Position numbers and translations under genes: made by a program
Origin: Mycolicibacterium sp. CBMA 226
GTDB lineage: Bacteria; Actinomycetota; Actinomycetes; Mycobacteriales; Mycobacteriaceae
Direction of reading: 5' to 3'
Assembly (NCBI RefSeq): GCF_009729075.1
Contig: NZ_VTGY01000011.1
Coordinates: forward strand, 434,001-498,000
DNA length: 64,000 nt
The notes under the pieces: model-generated
What the model was told of the DNA's origin: nothing
The model's database searches: none
Seen by the model: only the letters and a program-made list of their open reading frames with translations
Shown: positions 7,761-17,209 of the stretch, in pieces
Layout: every line of letters begins with the position of its first letter
Position numbering within the stretch: the stretch's first letter is position 1

Positions 7761-8516
7761 TCAGGCCTCCCAGAGCCCGATGTCGTCAGTTGTGTCCGGA
7801 GCCGCCGGGTGTGCGGCCGCTTGGTGCGGGGTGTGGTCGGCCCACGTGCGGGCGCAGATGGCGACCGCCAGCAGCGGGCACCCGCCGCTGTCGCCGCGCT
7901 GCATCCGAGGCCGCAGCTTCTCGGTGTTGGTGGTGGTCGTCGTGGCCAGGATGCGGCGGGCACGCTCGTCGTCCATGCCGGCCTCGATGCCCAGGCGGTA
8001 GCCGAGGGTGCGCAGGTCGGTCTGGGTGCGGGTGATGATGACGGCGACGTCGATCAGTGCCGCGTCGTACAGCGCGCGGTAGGCGCTGAGGTCGCGATCG
8101 AGGTTGCCGTCCTTGGCATTCCACTCCACGTCCAAGGCCAGCCGGTCGACGAAGTTGTCCACCTTGTAGCCCTCGTTGAATACCTCGGTGTCCTCGAGGG
8201 TGGGGTGCGTCTCGCCGGCCGGTTTGTGCGGCATCTTGCGCAGTTCCAGGCGGATACGGGTGTCCACGCGCGCTTCGCGCCAGCCCTTGTTGCGGAAAGC
8301 GTTGTTTAGCCGGGCGGCGAGTTCGGTCTCCTGCCCGCCGGGCTGGACGAGATCGTCGGTGCGGAGCTGGAATTCGTGCAGGGCGGTCAGCAGCTCGTCG
8401 AACCGCTGCGGGTTGGTGGCGGCCAGGATCGCCGCGGCGTTGCGGGTTTCGATGAACTCGTACCGGTCGCGGATGTGCGTCGGCAGTACGCGGGTGTACG
8501 AGTCCGTCAGATCCAC
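7761..8516 (-). CDS. BglII/BstYI-like type II restriction endonuclease
   Basis: The 251-residue protein contains LALDVEWNAKDGNLDRDLSA followed by YRALYDAALIDVAVIITRT. This resembles the core of the BglII/BstYI restriction endonuclease family, where an acidic residue and the EWN segment belong to the metal-dependent active site and the strand after it ends in an ITR motif. BglII itself is somewhat shorter (223 residues). The C-terminal 50 residues, rich in Ala, His and Asp, are extra. The start is GTG 8516 without a visible Shine-Dalgarno; a leaderless message is possible. The gene lies upstream of the MT-A70 methyltransferase on the same strand, which strongly supports a restriction-modification role. 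No controller (C) protein gene is present. Confidence 0.8.
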   Translation of the reverse strand: MDLTDSYTRVLPTHIRDRYEFIETRNAAAILAATNPQRFDELLTALHEFQLRTDDLVQPGGQETELAARLNNAFRNKGWREARVDTRIRLELRKMPHKPAGETHPTLEDTEVFNEGYKVDNFVDRLALDVEWNAKDGNLDRDLSAYRALYDAALIDVAVIITRTQTDLRTLGYRLGIEAGMDDERARRILATTTTTNTEKLRPRMQRGDSGGCPLLAVAICARTWADHTPHQAAAHPAAPDTTDDIGLWEA

Positions 8517-8698
8517 GGGGCGACGGTAGCAGTGGAGCGCCTGGCTTCGGTGCCGGTGGTGTCACGACTCTGCGTGTGGTGTTCTGGTCGCGGTCCTAGG
8601 CCGAACGTGCAGCTTTTCACCGCGGAAGCGGGGATCTGGCGCACGTTCCTACACACTCGGCGTAGCGCCCCGGCTGATGGCATGAAGACTCCACTGCC

Positions 8699-9142
8699 TC
8701 AGCACCCGCGCAAGGCGGCCTCCAACTGTTCGGCCGTGCGCGCCCAGCCGTTGTGGAAGCTGTCGTACTCGTGCGGCGGCAGGAGTGAGTGCTCGATCTC
8801 CATCAGGGTCTCGCCGTCACCATGGGGCTCGAAGGTGACGTTGACGACGCTCGCCATTGTCGGGTCGGGCCAGTTCGAATTGCTCCACGTGAAACGCAGC
8901 AGGCGCGGACGGTCGACGGCCAGGAAGTGCCCGATGATCAGGACGACGGTGCCGGTGCCGTCGTGGTCGACGTCGAACTGCACCTTGCCGCCGACATGGG
9001 GTTCGACGGTGATGGCGACGCACCGGGACGGGCGTGGACACATCCAGTCCGCCAGCGACTCGACGTCGAGCCACTCCCCGAACACCACGTCCGGGACGGC
9101 CGGCATGATGCGCTGTACGCGGACGGTGACGGGCTCGGTCAT
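8699..9142 (-). CDS. SRPBCC / AHSA1-type ligand-binding protein
   Basis: The 147-residue protein has the START-like fold pattern of the AHSA1 group: an N-terminal strand then VVFGEWLDVESLADWMCP, a middle GGKVQFDV, LRFTWSN, VNVTFEPHGDGETLMEIEH and a C-terminal helix HNGWARTAEQLEAALRG. Members bind hydrophobic ligands. ATG 9142 overlaps the ArsR stop by 4 bases (ATGA), so both are translated from one message. ArsR-SRPBCC pairs are common in actinobacteria, often beside DUF899-type genes as here. Ligand unknown. Confidence 0.75.
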   Translation of the reverse strand: MTEPVTVRVQRIMPAVPDVVFGEWLDVESLADWMCPRPSRCVAITVEPHVGGKVQFDVDHDGTGTVVLIIGHFLAVDRPRLLRFTWSNSNWPDPTMASVVNVTFEPHGDGETLMEIEHSLLPPHEYDSFHNGWARTAEQLEAALRGC

Positions 9143-9471
9143 TGGCCATTTCCTTTGCGGCGCAAGCGGTCCGCCAGGGCATCCGCCCGCACCGACCAGA
9201 AGTTGGATTGTTCGTTGATCCACTGCTGGGCCATGGTCAGGCCGTCGGGGCGCAGTGACACCCAGCGTTCGCGGCCGCGGACATCGCGTTGCACCAGGCC
9301 CGCTGACTCCAGCACGCCGATATGACGGGATACCCCCGCGAACGTCATCGGCAGCGGCGCGGCCAGGTCGGTGATGCGCGCGTCTCCTTGCCGCAGCGTC
9401 TCCAGCAGCCAGCGGCGCGTCGGATCGGCCAGGGCGGCATAGGCCCGGTCCAGCACCTGATCTTCAATCAT
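9139..9471 (-). CDS. ArsR-family transcriptional regulator
   Basis: This 110-residue winged-helix protein reads YAALADPTRRWLLETLRQGD, then ITDLAAPLPMTFAGVSRHIG and VLESAGLVQRDVRGRERWVS, the typical ArsR layout. No metal-binding cysteine cluster is visible, so it is likely of the metal-independent type that accompanies SRPBCC proteins. It is divergent from the DUF899 gene. The 86-base gap contains CAAC-GAA-GTTG (about 9522), a short inverted repeat that could be its operator controlling both directions. Confidence 0.8.
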   Translation of the reverse strand: MIEDQVLDRAYAALADPTRRWLLETLRQGDARITDLAAPLPMTFAGVSRHIGVLESAGLVQRDVRGRERWVSLRPDGLTMAQQWINEQSNFWSVRADALADRLRRKGNGQ

Positions 9472-9557
9472 CTTGTTGACTATAGCGACGGATCATGCTC
9501 TCCTGAAACAGAGACGTTCAACGAAGTTGTTTAATGATTCTGTGGAGGAGAGACGCC

Positions 9558-10316
9558 ATGCAGAAGCCTGAAATCGTGTCAGCGGCCGAATGGGATGCCG
9601 CGCTCGAGAAGATGCTCGTCGCCGAGAAGGAATGGACCCGCAAGCGGGACCAGCTGGCTGCGATGCGCCGCCGCATGCCGTGGACGCCGGTTTCCAAGGA
9701 CTACACGTTCGTCGGACCGGACGGGGAACTGAGCCTGGTCGAATTATTTGATGGGAGAAGGCAACTCGTCATCTATCGGGCCTTCTTCGAGGAGGGCGTG
9801 AAGGGCTGGCCCGAGCACGCGTGCCGCGGCTGCTCGATGATCGCCGACAATGTCGGACACGTGGCGCATTTGAACGCCCGCGACACCACCCTGGCGTTCG
9901 CCTCGCGTGCGCCGCAGTCTGACATCGCGCGGATGACGGCCCGGATGGGTTGGAAGATGCCGTGGTACACCATCACCGACGACTTCGACACCGACTTCGG
10001 CGTCCACGAGTGGCATGGCACCAACGCCTTCATCCGCGATGGTGATGCCGTCTACCGGACCTACTTCATCAATAGCCGCGGCGACGAAGCGCTGGGCACG
10101 TCCTGGAGCTACCTCGACATGACGGCGCTGGGGCGGCAAGAGACCTGGGAGGACTCCCCGCCGGGATACCCGCAGTCAGCGCCCTACGAATGGTGGGATT
10201 GGCACGACACCTACGGCGAACACCGGCCTTCGCGCTGGTTCGGCGACCCCGATCCCGCCAAGCCCAACGATCCCCGTCCGCCGCGCGTGGAAGGGTGTGC
10301 CTCCTGTGAGGCATGA
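9558..10316 (+). CDS. DUF899-family thioredoxin-like protein
   Basis: The 252-residue protein matches the DUF899 pattern: an N-terminal helix with EKEWTRKRDQLAAMRRRMPW, KDYTFVGPDGELSLVELFDG, then RGCSM in the place of a peroxiredoxin-like active site, and HGTNAFIRDGDAVYRTYF before a Trp/Pro-rich C-terminus. The fold is thioredoxin-like; the biochemical role is unknown. ATG 9558 has GGAGGAGAG in front. The stop lies inside the first codons of the next gene, so the two are coupled. Confidence 0.78.
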   Translation: MQKPEIVSAAEWDAALEKMLVAEKEWTRKRDQLAAMRRRMPWTPVSKDYTFVGPDGELSLVELFDGRRQLVIYRAFFEEGVKGWPEHACRGCSMIADNVGHVAHLNARDTTLAFASRAPQSDIARMTARMGWKMPWYTITDDFDTDFGVHEWHGTNAFIRDGDAVYRTYFINSRGDEALGTSWSYLDMTALGRQETWEDSPPGYPQSAPYEWWDWHDTYGEHRPSRWFGDPDPAKPNDPRPPRVEGCASCEA

Positions 10317-10962
10317 ACTTGACCTCGTGGGCCTCTATCAGCAGACCATGGAGCGCATCGCCGAGTTGGTCAGTGCGCCAGATGTTTCGGTGGATGCCGC
10401 CGTCGCGGCATGCCCCGGCTGGTCGGTGCGGGACGTGCTGGCGCATGTCGCCGGCGTCGCCCAGGATTGGGCCGCGGGGCGACGGTCTGCACCACCCAGC
10501 GATGAGCAGACCGCAGAGCAGGTGGCTCGGTTCGACGGGCTCGGTGTCGACGGCATTCTGCGCGCCTGGGGCGACGCGGCCGCAGAACTGCCCCGGCTGG
10601 CCCGGGAGGGCATCGGGCCGCCGCTCGGTGACGTCGTCGTCCACGAACACGACATTCGTGACGCACTCGGCAGGCCGGGCCACCGGGATTCTGCTGCAGT
10701 GCAATATGTTTCCCATCAGCTTCTGCGCGCGTTGCTGCCGCCGGTACCGGTGCGGATCCTCGTCGAGGACGGTGAATACCGCTGCGGCCCGGAAGGCGAA
10801 TCGGCGATCGACCTGAAGACCACGCGGTTTGAAGCGGTCCGGTGGCGCACCGGGCGGCGCAGCCGACGGCAGATGGCCGCTATGGCATGGTCGGGCGACC
10901 CCGCGCCGGTGCTCGATCGCCTGTACTTGTTCGGGCCCGCCATCGCCGATCTAGTCGAGTGA
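10306..10962 (+). CDS. DinB/mycothiol-dependent maleylpyruvate isomerase-like protein
   Basis: The 218-residue protein begins YQQTMERIAELVSAPDVSVD and contains CPGWSVRDVLAHVAGVAQDW and VVVHEHDIRDALG. The histidines in LAHVAG and HEHD are the metal ligands expected in the DinB-fold, mycothiol-dependent isomerase/S-transferase superfamily. I take GTG 10306 as start because AAGGG lies about 10 bases upstream; GTG 10297 would be too close to it. It overlaps the DUF899 stop by 11 bases. The substrate is unknown; a thiol-linked detoxification role is inference. Confidence 0.72.
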   Translation: MRHELDLVGLYQQTMERIAELVSAPDVSVDAAVAACPGWSVRDVLAHVAGVAQDWAAGRRSAPPSDEQTAEQVARFDGLGVDGILRAWGDAAAELPRLAREGIGPPLGDVVVHEHDIRDALGRPGHRDSAAVQYVSHQLLRALLPPVPVRILVEDGEYRCGPEGESAIDLKTTRFEAVRWRTGRRSRRQMAAMAWSGDPAPVLDRLYLFGPAIADLVE

Positions 10963-11220
10963 CGCTCCGGGATATCGGTTGCCGGATCGTCAATTATGCC
11001 GAATTAATATCGAATTTGCTAACAGGCGTAAATAACTCGACGGTCCGAGAAAGAAATACGTACGTACGGTCATGTCGTGAATTCGATCAAACCCGGACTG
11101 TGATCAGCGGACTTGCGGCGGTTGCTGTGAATTTCCGTAATGTCGCGATATTTCTGCCATGGGTACGATATCCGCCGGCGTAGCGTATTTGCCACACGAT
11201 CGCCGTCGGGAGGGGCCGAG
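10963..11220. other. A+T-richer intergenic region
   Basis: About 258 bases without a supportable gene, visibly richer in A+T than the neighbours (AATTAATATCG, AATAACTCG, GAAAGAAATACG). It separates two same-strand genes and should hold the promoter of the PE-PPE hydrolase gene. GGGAGGGG ends 6 bases before that gene's ATG. I see no tRNA or clear hairpin. Confidence 0.5.
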
Positions 11221-13086
11221 ATGCGCCGGTTGATGGGTTCTTTCGCAGTCGCGGTAGTGGCGGTATTGGGATCGATGCTGCTGGTCCTGACATCGGCATT
11301 CTTGATACCGATCGGTTGGGCCGCCGAATATTCAATCGCTGTACCTGGCACAGGGAACCCCACCCCGACAACGGAATTCACCAACCGCGAGGTGTCGAAC
11401 TTCGTCATCCCGGTTAATCCGGCTTGTGCCCTCTACGTCGCCTGCAGGACGCCGCAGCAGGTCGATTACTACGCGTCATTCTGGCCGCTCATCATCTTCG
11501 GTCTTGACCAGTGGCAGCAGCCCACCTGGAACGCCTCGGTCAACAGCGGCATCTACGGGAGCAACGGCGTGCTGGGCAACGGCCCGGCCACTCCGCCGTT
11601 CGGCCTGGGACCGGTGGGTAGCAACAACTATTACGGCCTCATCCAGACGCTCAGCTTTCAGTACGCGGCCGACCCTACTCGTGCGACTGACCATTTCAAC
11701 GTGACCGGCTACTCGCAGGGCGCGACGGTGGCCAGTTATTTCAAGAACCTCTACCCGAGCTTGGCGACCACATTTCCTCATACGCCGCTGCCCGCAGCCA
11801 ACCAGTTGCAGTTCATGTTCGCGGCCAACCCGCAGCGCCCCAACGGTGGCATCTTTGTGCGCCCCGGCGTCTTCGGCCCGTGGACGTTGCCGATCGTCGA
11901 CGCCACCTTCGGTATCCCGGCGCGGACCGACGTCGGAATCAAGACCACCGACATCGTGATCAAGTACGACGGCGTCTCGGACTTCCCGGCGTACCCGCTC
12001 AACCCGCTGGCGGACCTCAATGCCATCGCGGGCTTGTTCTTCATCCACCCGACGTACCCGACGCCGCACGATGCCAAGCAGGTCACGGATGGCGCGCACC
12101 CGTACGGATACTCCGTGGCCGACTTCCAAGGTGACATCGCCCTGGCGCAATTTGCGTCCGATACCGGCCACCCCGAGTTGTGCCCATCCGCGGTGAATTG
12201 TCAGGTGCACGGTGACACGACCTACCTCACCTTCGACACCGTGAACCTGCCGCTGCTGGCGCCCATCCGCTACATCGGTGAACAGATCAGCAGCAAGACC
12301 GGCCTGCCGGACTTTGTGCGACCATTCGCGGACCTCATCCAGCCGGATTTGAAGGTGTTGATCGAAACTGGATACGACCGAAGCGATTACGGCAATCCCA
12401 TGCCGTTCCAATTCGTCATCCCGCTGAATCCGGCCAAGGTGCTGACGCTGGTACCTGATCTGATCAATTCGACGATTCAAGGTTTCCAAGATTTCGTCGG
12501 CGACATCACCGGCACCCGGCCTCCTGGTCTGCCCACGCAGGACCCGTTCGCGACCGCGGTGTCGCTGTCGACGCCCGCCGCCAGCATCCCCGCGCCGCTT
12601 GCCGCGAACGCGACAACGTCAACCCCCACCAACAAGGCGCCGCTGACGCCGAAGGCCCTTGCCGCGTCCGCCGTGTCGGGCACGACGTCCGGCACCACCT
12701 CGTCGAGCACGACGGGGGCTACCGCCGGCTCGACGTCGGCGGGGACCACGTCGGGCACGACCTCCGGCACGACGAGCGGTATTCCGACATCCGGGACGAC
12801 GAGCCAAACGGTTTCCGGCACAACCGTTTCGGTGAGCGGCGGAGCCAAGTTGACCGCCACAACCGCCATTACCCCGAAGACCGGCTCGAGCTCGACCAGC
12901 TCCGGGTCGACGACAGGCTCGACCACGTCTGGTTCCACGACGACGGGTTCCACGACAGCGGGATCGACCACGGGCACCACATCTGGTTCGACTACGGCAG
13001 GTTCCACGACAACGGGCTCCACCGCGTCGGGTTCGTCGACGGGTTCGACCGCCTCTGGCACGACGTCAGGCAGCACCGCGAAATAG
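11221..13086 (+). CDS. PE-PPE-domain alpha/beta hydrolase, exported, with Ser/Thr/Gly-repeat tail
   Basis: The 621-residue protein has an N-terminal hydrophobic signal or anchor (about 1-35), then a PE-PPE-type serine-hydrolase domain: [14 protein letters not shown] gives the GxSxG elbow with Ser165, and [11 protein letters not shown] and [20 protein letters not shown] are typical of mycobacterial PE-PPE/cutinase-like domains. Such domains act as esterases or lipases at the cell surface. From about residue 455 the sequence becomes a long low-complexity tail of GTTSG and STTxGS units, probably disordered and perhaps O-mannosylated. There is no PE or PPE domain itself. ATG 11221 has GGGAGGGG in front. 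Confidence 0.82.
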   Translation: MRRLMGSFAVAVVAVLGSMLLVLTSAFLIPIGWAAEYSIAVPGTGNPTPTTEFTNREVSNFVIPVNPACALYVACRTPQQVDYYASFWPLIIFGLDQWQQPTWNASVNSGIYGSNGVLGNGPATPPFGLGPVGSNNYYGLIQTLSFQYAADPTRATDHFNVTGYSQGATVASYFKNLYPSLATTFPHTPLPAANQLQFMFAANPQRPNGGIFVRPGVFGPWTLPIVDATFGIPARTDVGIKTTDIVIKYDGVSDFPAYPLNPLADLNAIAGLFFIHPTYPTPHDAKQVTDGAHPYGYSVADFQGDIALAQFASDTGHPELCPSAVNCQVHGDTTYLTFDTVNLPLLAPIRYIGEQISSKTGLPDFVRPFADLIQPDLKVLIETGYDRSDYGNPMPFQFVIPLNPAKVLTLVPDLINSTIQGFQDFVGDITGTRPPGLPTQDPFATAVSLSTPAASIPAPLAANATTSTPTNKAPLTPKALAASAVSGTTSGTTSSSTTGATAGSTSAGTTSGTTSGTTSGIPTSGTTSQTVSGTTVSVSGGAKLTATTAITPKTGSSSTSSGSTTGSTTSGSTTTGSTTAGSTTGTTSGSTTAGSTTTGSTASGSSTGSTASGTTSGSTAK

Positions 13087-13102
13087 GTTGCGAGGGTGGA
13101 CT

Positions 13103-14560
13103 TCAGGTCCAGCTGACCAGACCCAGTTCGATCAGCCGGGTGGCTGTGCTGAGGGCGTCGGCCCGGACCTGGTCGGGGTCGAAGCCGGTGGCATGGGCCG
13201 CGGCGGCGATGAGATCGCGTAGCGGGCGCTGTCCGTCGAGTGAAAGCACGACGGGCAACGCAACCGGCGACACGCTAGCGCAGAGCGCAAGTCCAGGAAG
13301 TACCCATAGCTCGGTGGGTGTGGGTTCATATCCGGCGTCGGTGCGACACAGCGACTGCTCCAACCGGGTCCCCGGCAGTGGTGTCAGCACGGCGTCGAGC
13401 AGGTCGTCGCCGGTCAGTCGGGCCAGTCGTCGTCGGCTCTCGAACACCCGCTGAATTTGTTCCCCGCCGGGGCCCGTGGGGGAACCGGGCATATCGTCGG
13501 CCCAGAGATGCTCGGCGCTGGCGTCGGTGCGCTGCAGGATGATTGCTGCTGTCGTGATGGCCTCGATGCCCTGGTCTCGGTAGAAGCCCAGCCACCGATC
13601 CATGGCCGCCGCGAAATCGGGTGTCGCATGCTCGCTCTGGGCCAGCCAGATGTGGGCGTTTTCAAGCGGGTTCTGGCTGGCGAAGCGCAGGACCCAAGCG
13701 TCGCAACCCATTCCGGTGAACCACAGCCGGACCGGCGCAAGCCAATCGCCGTCCATCTGATGCGGCCAGCTGGTCAGCATCGAAGCCCATCCGCCGGGGC
13801 GCAGCCGGGGCACGATCTGACGCACCAGCTGCTGCCCCAGGCTGCCCGGCCGGTCGGTCGACTGCCCGGCGTCCCGCCACAGATAGGTGCTGTCGGGGGA
13901 GATGATGAATGGCGGGTTCACGGTGATGAGATCGAACGTCTGGTCGTCGACGGGTTCGAGGAGACTGCCCTCGAGCCAGCGGACATTGGACAGGCCGTTG
14001 AGCCCGGCGCCGAATTCGGCCAGCCGCAGGGCGCGAGTGTTGACGTCGGTGCCGACCACGGTGGCCGCGTGAGCGGCGGCCTGAAAGGCCTGTACGCCGC
14101 CGCCGGTTCCGACATCGAGCGCGTCGACACCGGGCCGGCGAACGGTCAAGTCTGCCAATGTCATTGATGCTTGCGAGACCGCGACGACGTGCTCGCGGCC
14201 CAGGGGGCGGCCGTCCTGCCAATCGTGGGCGACCAGCATCTCGTCGCACCAGGCGATACACGTGTTCGCCTGGACTCGGTCGTCGACGCCGGCCAGCAGA
14301 CCGGCGTCGATCAGGGTATCGAGATTCAGCGGCCGCAGCGCTTCTACCGCGGCGCTCCTCGGCACGGTCAGGCCGGCGAGGAACAGCGACGTGAGTGTCG
14401 CCAGCGGCGTATTACCGAGTCGATGGGCCAACACCACGGCGTCGAAGGGGTGTGGTGCCATTCGGCCACCACTGAGTCCCGCGCGGGAGTAGCCTGCAGC
14501 CGCCAATACCTTGCCGAGGTCTGCGGCGCTGTCGACCAATCGGTCGTCCGCAGCCGTCAC
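13103..14560 (-). CDS. Class I SAM-dependent methyltransferase with NPPF motif
   Basis: The 485-residue protein has an N-terminal helical/winged region of about 140 residues, then a Rossmann methyltransferase: motif [34 protein letters not shown], and motif IV ITVNPPF. NPPF is used by enzymes that methylate amide or amine nitrogen (HemK/RlmG-like). The C-terminal 130 residues resemble a second winged domain ([14 protein letters not shown]). A nucleic acid or protein target is likely; which one is unknown. The GTG start at 14560 shares one base with the stop of the preceding secreted protein gene, so they are probably co-transcribed. Confidence 0.75.
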   Translation of the reverse strand: MTAADDRLVDSAADLGKVLAAAGYSRAGLSGGRMAPHPFDAVVLAHRLGNTPLATLTSLFLAGLTVPRSAAVEALRPLNLDTLIDAGLLAGVDDRVQANTCIAWCDEMLVAHDWQDGRPLGREHVVAVSQASMTLADLTVRRPGVDALDVGTGGGVQAFQAAAHAATVVGTDVNTRALRLAEFGAGLNGLSNVRWLEGSLLEPVDDQTFDLITVNPPFIISPDSTYLWRDAGQSTDRPGSLGQQLVRQIVPRLRPGGWASMLTSWPHQMDGDWLAPVRLWFTGMGCDAWVLRFASQNPLENAHIWLAQSEHATPDFAAAMDRWLGFYRDQGIEAITTAAIILQRTDASAEHLWADDMPGSPTGPGGEQIQRVFESRRRLARLTGDDLLDAVLTPLPGTRLEQSLCRTDAGYEPTPTELWVLPGLALCASVSPVALPVVLSLDGQRPLRDLIAAAAHATGFDPDQVRADALSTATRLIELGLVSWT

Positions 14561-14892
14561 TACTTGGACGGGCCGGTGAGCTTCAAGAAGGCCGGCGAGC
14601 CGTCTGTATTCGGTGCGCCGAACTTCATGAATACGGTGCCCAGCTTGTTCAGGTTGTCGAACTTGTAGAACGGGAAGTTCGCCTTGTACATGTTCTCGAA
14701 CTTGAGGAACGCCGCGTTCAACTTCAGGAATGCCGGTGTGGGGCCGCCGTTCGGTGGCGGCGGTGCTACGTCACAGGAAGACGTGCACGGAGCCGCTGCG
14801 GCGGGCGTCGAGGTGAGCGTCGCGACGCCGGTGCTGGCGGCCATGGCCACCAACGACATCATGACCGTCTTGGTTAGCTTGTCTGTGTCCAT
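14560..14892 (-). CDS. Small secreted protein of unknown function
   Basis: A 110-residue protein with a signal peptide (VMMSLVAMAASTGVATLTSTPAAAA region), a possible disulfide loop CTSSC right after it, a Pro-rich linker PPPPNGGPTP and a repetitive aromatic part with AFLKLN, AFLKFE, FYKFDN, VFMKFG and AFLKLT. The repeated F-(L/M)-K-(F/L) units, about five copies, suggest an amphipathic structure. I recognise no family. ATG 14892 has GGGAGC upstream. Confidence 0.6.
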   Translation of the reverse strand: MDTDKLTKTVMMSLVAMAASTGVATLTSTPAAAAPCTSSCDVAPPPPNGGPTPAFLKLNAAFLKFENMYKANFPFYKFDNLNKLGTVFMKFGAPNTDGSPAFLKLTGPSK

Positions 14893-15031
14893 CGCAGCTC
14901 CCGAGCGCTGGGCACAGCGAACACTGTGCCGTGGAGGAAATTGGCCACATGGTGCAGTTTGATGCAGCTCAAATGCTAGCAGTGAGCTGCTCAGAGAGCC
15001 TAGGAAAATATCCGTGTATGGTAGGCCGTCT

Positions 15032-15721
15032 TCACAATCGCGGTTGTTCCAGCAACGCCACCACGGCGTCGGTCAACGCGGCGCGAGCGACGTCGAGATC
15101 CGACGTGAAGCCAATCTGCCGTTCGTTGCTGAGACCGCGGATCGCAGCGGGAAGCAGGCACCGCACGCGGTGCAACTGGTCCGGGTCGACGTCGAGCCCG
15201 TCCATCAGATAGTCGAACCCGTGAATCCAGTCGAGCTCGCGCGCTGCGAAAGCCGCTGCGGTGCGCGGATATTCGGCGGCGATATCGGACCGTCGCGCGG
15301 GCAGAGACGTGCGCAGCGCGGTCAGGGCCCGCCCCTCGGTGGTGTCCAGATACCGCCAGACGGATTCGATGGCTCCTTCCACCCGCTCCCGCAGGCTGCC
15401 GCGGCGCGGCGTGTCTCGACCGGAATCCCAACTGCGGGAGTGGATTTCAGTGATGACGGCGACCCAGAGCCCGTCGAGATCAGCGAATTGGTGCTGCACC
15501 GTGCCCCAGGTGACGCCGGCATCCTTGGCGATGCGGTTCGCCGACACCGGCTCGCCACCGCTGTCGGCCAGGCAGCGGATGGCGAAGTCGAGGAGCCGTG
15601 CCCGGGTTTCCAGCCCGCGCTTGTTCAGCTTGGTGCCGGCACCGGACTCCGTGACGACGGCCTGCCACTGTTCCCGGGCGCGGGCTGCCTGTGGGGAATC
15701 CCGGGCTGGGCGCTCAGGCAA
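15032..15721 (-). CDS. TetR-family transcriptional regulator
   Basis: The roughly 229-residue protein carries a TetR-type helix-turn-helix near its N-terminus (RGLETRARLLDFAIRCLADS, RIAKDAGVTWGTVQHQFAD) followed by an all-helical ligand domain. The start is uncertain: the frame stays open upstream and has only TTG 15721 as a start near the domain, overlapping the LLM oxidoreductase stop by 8 bases. This overlap implies co-transcription with the oxidoreductase, which it may regulate. The ligand is unknown. Confidence 0.75.
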   Translation of the reverse strand: MPERPARDSPQAARAREQWQAVVTESGAGTKLNKRGLETRARLLDFAIRCLADSGGEPVSANRIAKDAGVTWGTVQHQFADLDGLWVAVITEIHSRSWDSGRDTPRRGSLRERVEGAIESVWRYLDTTEGRALTALRTSLPARRSDIAAEYPRTAAAFAARELDWIHGFDYLMDGLDVDPDQLHRVRCLLPAAIRGLSNERQIGFTSDLDVARAALTDAVVALLEQPRL

Positions 15722-16805
15722 ATCGGCCCGGATTCGCCGCGACGGCCCGGTGCAGCGTCGGCCGATTGGCGCGATAGGCCTGCACCACGGGCGCCAGCTC
15801 ATGCGGGCTGGCCCCGTGCATGATGACCGAGTGCACGCCCAGATCATACTGGCGGGCAATGGTTTTCGCGCAGTCCTGCGGCGAACCCTTGGCGACGGCG
15901 GCCAGCCATGCGGTGGGGATCAGCTCGGCGATCCGCTGCAGTGTCTCGAACGATGCACTGGCATCGATCGGTCCGGCAGTGGCGGCATCGGTGAACAGGT
16001 CGGACTGGCGAATGCGATCCCATGTCGCCCGGTCCCAGCCGTTGGCAGACACCAGGACGTCCGGGTATGCCTGCAGGTAGGTCGCCAGGCGCCCGACGCC
16101 CCGCCGGATCTGATCATCCTCGGACAGTGCGTCGGGAACCGTCGCCAGGCACGCCCAGATCCGGACGCTGTCGGGGTCACGGCCCGCCTTCTCGGCGCCC
16201 CGGCGTACCGCTGCCACAGAATTCGACGTCGCCCCGTCGGAGAAAAACGTATGCAACACAACGAAATCAGCGATCTCGCCAGCAAGCTCCATGGTCTTCG
16301 GGCCGACCGCCACCAGGCCGATCGGCGGCCCGTCCGCCAGGCCGTTCACGTGGCGCAGCATGGGCCACTTCCCGGCCGGGCCGTCGTGATCGAGAATCAT
16401 CTCGCCGGCCCAGAGGCGGCGCAGGATGCCGAAGAAGTCGCGCAGCCGGGCCTCGGTGACCACCGGGAGACCGATCGCCTGCCAGTAGGGGCCCATCCCG
16501 CGGCCGAACGCCATGGCGAACCGGCCTTCGGTCAGGGCGTGCATCGTCGACCCGATGGTCGCGGTGACGGTGGGGTGCCGGGTGTGGTGATTGGTCGACG
16601 GTGCGATGCCCAGCGTGGTGCTGGCGCCTGCCACGGCGCCACTGAGGACGCCGGCGTCCTTTACGGTGAAGCGCTCGCCGATGTGGCACGAACCCAGCCC
16701 GAGTGCTTCGGCGTCGCGGGCTTCCGGCAGCACCACCCGGGCATCCGCGGGGTGCCGGGTGACGGCGTAGTAGCCGAGCTCGTTGAGCTGGTCCTGCGTG
16801 CCCAT
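15714..16805 (-). CDS. LLM-class F420-dependent oxidoreductase
   Basis: The 363-residue luciferase-like TIM-barrel protein shows GLGSCHIGERFTVKDAGVL, GIAPSTNHHTRHPTVTATI, EGRFAMAFGRGMGPYWQAIG and IGLVAVGPKTMELAGEIADF, the usual LLM landmarks for binding deazaflavin F420. It resembles the subgroup I recall as TIGR03857. The reaction would be hydride transfer to or from F420 with an unknown substrate. ATG 16805 has AAAGGCG upstream. It is the first gene of a two-gene unit with the TetR regulator. Confidence 0.8.
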   Translation of the reverse strand: MGTQDQLNELGYYAVTRHPADARVVLPEARDAEALGLGSCHIGERFTVKDAGVLSGAVAGASTTLGIAPSTNHHTRHPTVTATIGSTMHALTEGRFAMAFGRGMGPYWQAIGLPVVTEARLRDFFGILRRLWAGEMILDHDGPAGKWPMLRHVNGLADGPPIGLVAVGPKTMELAGEIADFVVLHTFFSDGATSNSVAAVRRGAEKAGRDPDSVRIWACLATVPDALSEDDQIRRGVGRLATYLQAYPDVLVSANGWDRATWDRIRQSDLFTDAATAGPIDASASFETLQRIAELIPTAWLAAVAKGSPQDCAKTIARQYDLGVHSVIMHGASPHELAPVVQAYRANRPTLHRAVAANPGRFA

Positions 16806-16871
16806 GGTGCGCCTTTCATCGGAGACGCTTAGCACTGTTAATCATCGGGATTCAATTGTCAATGAGGGTTC

Positions 16872-17150
16872 TCAATAACTTGAAGCCGGTGCATCGGCCG
16901 AAACGCCGGTGGCATCGATGCTCGGGAACCGGGCGTGAATGCGTTCGATCAGGAACCGGGCCTCATCAAGGTCGCGGCGGAGCTCGTAGGCGCGCTTTCG
17001 CATTGATCGGGCCCGCTCCGACCACGCCGCCGCGTCGGGCAGTGCCTCGAGGCGGGACAGCCGGGACGCCAGGTCCCACGCCTGCCTGCGCAGCTCTGCG
17101 CGCAACGCTCGAGCCTGCGCCACATCGGCATCTTCAGTCACGCCGCTCAT
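16872..17150 (-). CDS. Small helical (coiled-coil) protein of unknown function
   Basis: A 92-residue acidic/basic protein that is nearly all predicted helix: ARALRAELRRQAWDLASRLS, EALPDAAAWSERARSMRKRA, LRRDLDEARFLIERIHARFP. The heptad-like spacing of Leu and Ala suggests a short coiled coil. It has no signal peptide. ATG 17150 has no Shine-Dalgarno and may be leaderless. No function can be assigned. Confidence 0.5.
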   Translation of the reverse strand: MSGVTEDADVAQARALRAELRRQAWDLASRLSRLEALPDAAAWSERARSMRKRAYELRRDLDEARFLIERIHARFPSIDATGVSADAPASSY

Positions 17151-17209
17151 ATTTACACGACGGTTAATTGGCCGCATGACCAATTGGTTAGATTGACTTC
17201 GAACGTGGC

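Noticed and set aside
8880..8900. Second parS-like site from CACGTGAAAC inside the SRPBCC gene
   Set aside because: Only one half-site matches and it lies within coding sequence; the other arm has no symmetry.
12630..13083. PE_PGRS-like gene from the Gly/Thr repeats
   Set aside because: The repeats are the C-terminal tail of the PE-PPE-domain hydrolase and lack a PE domain.
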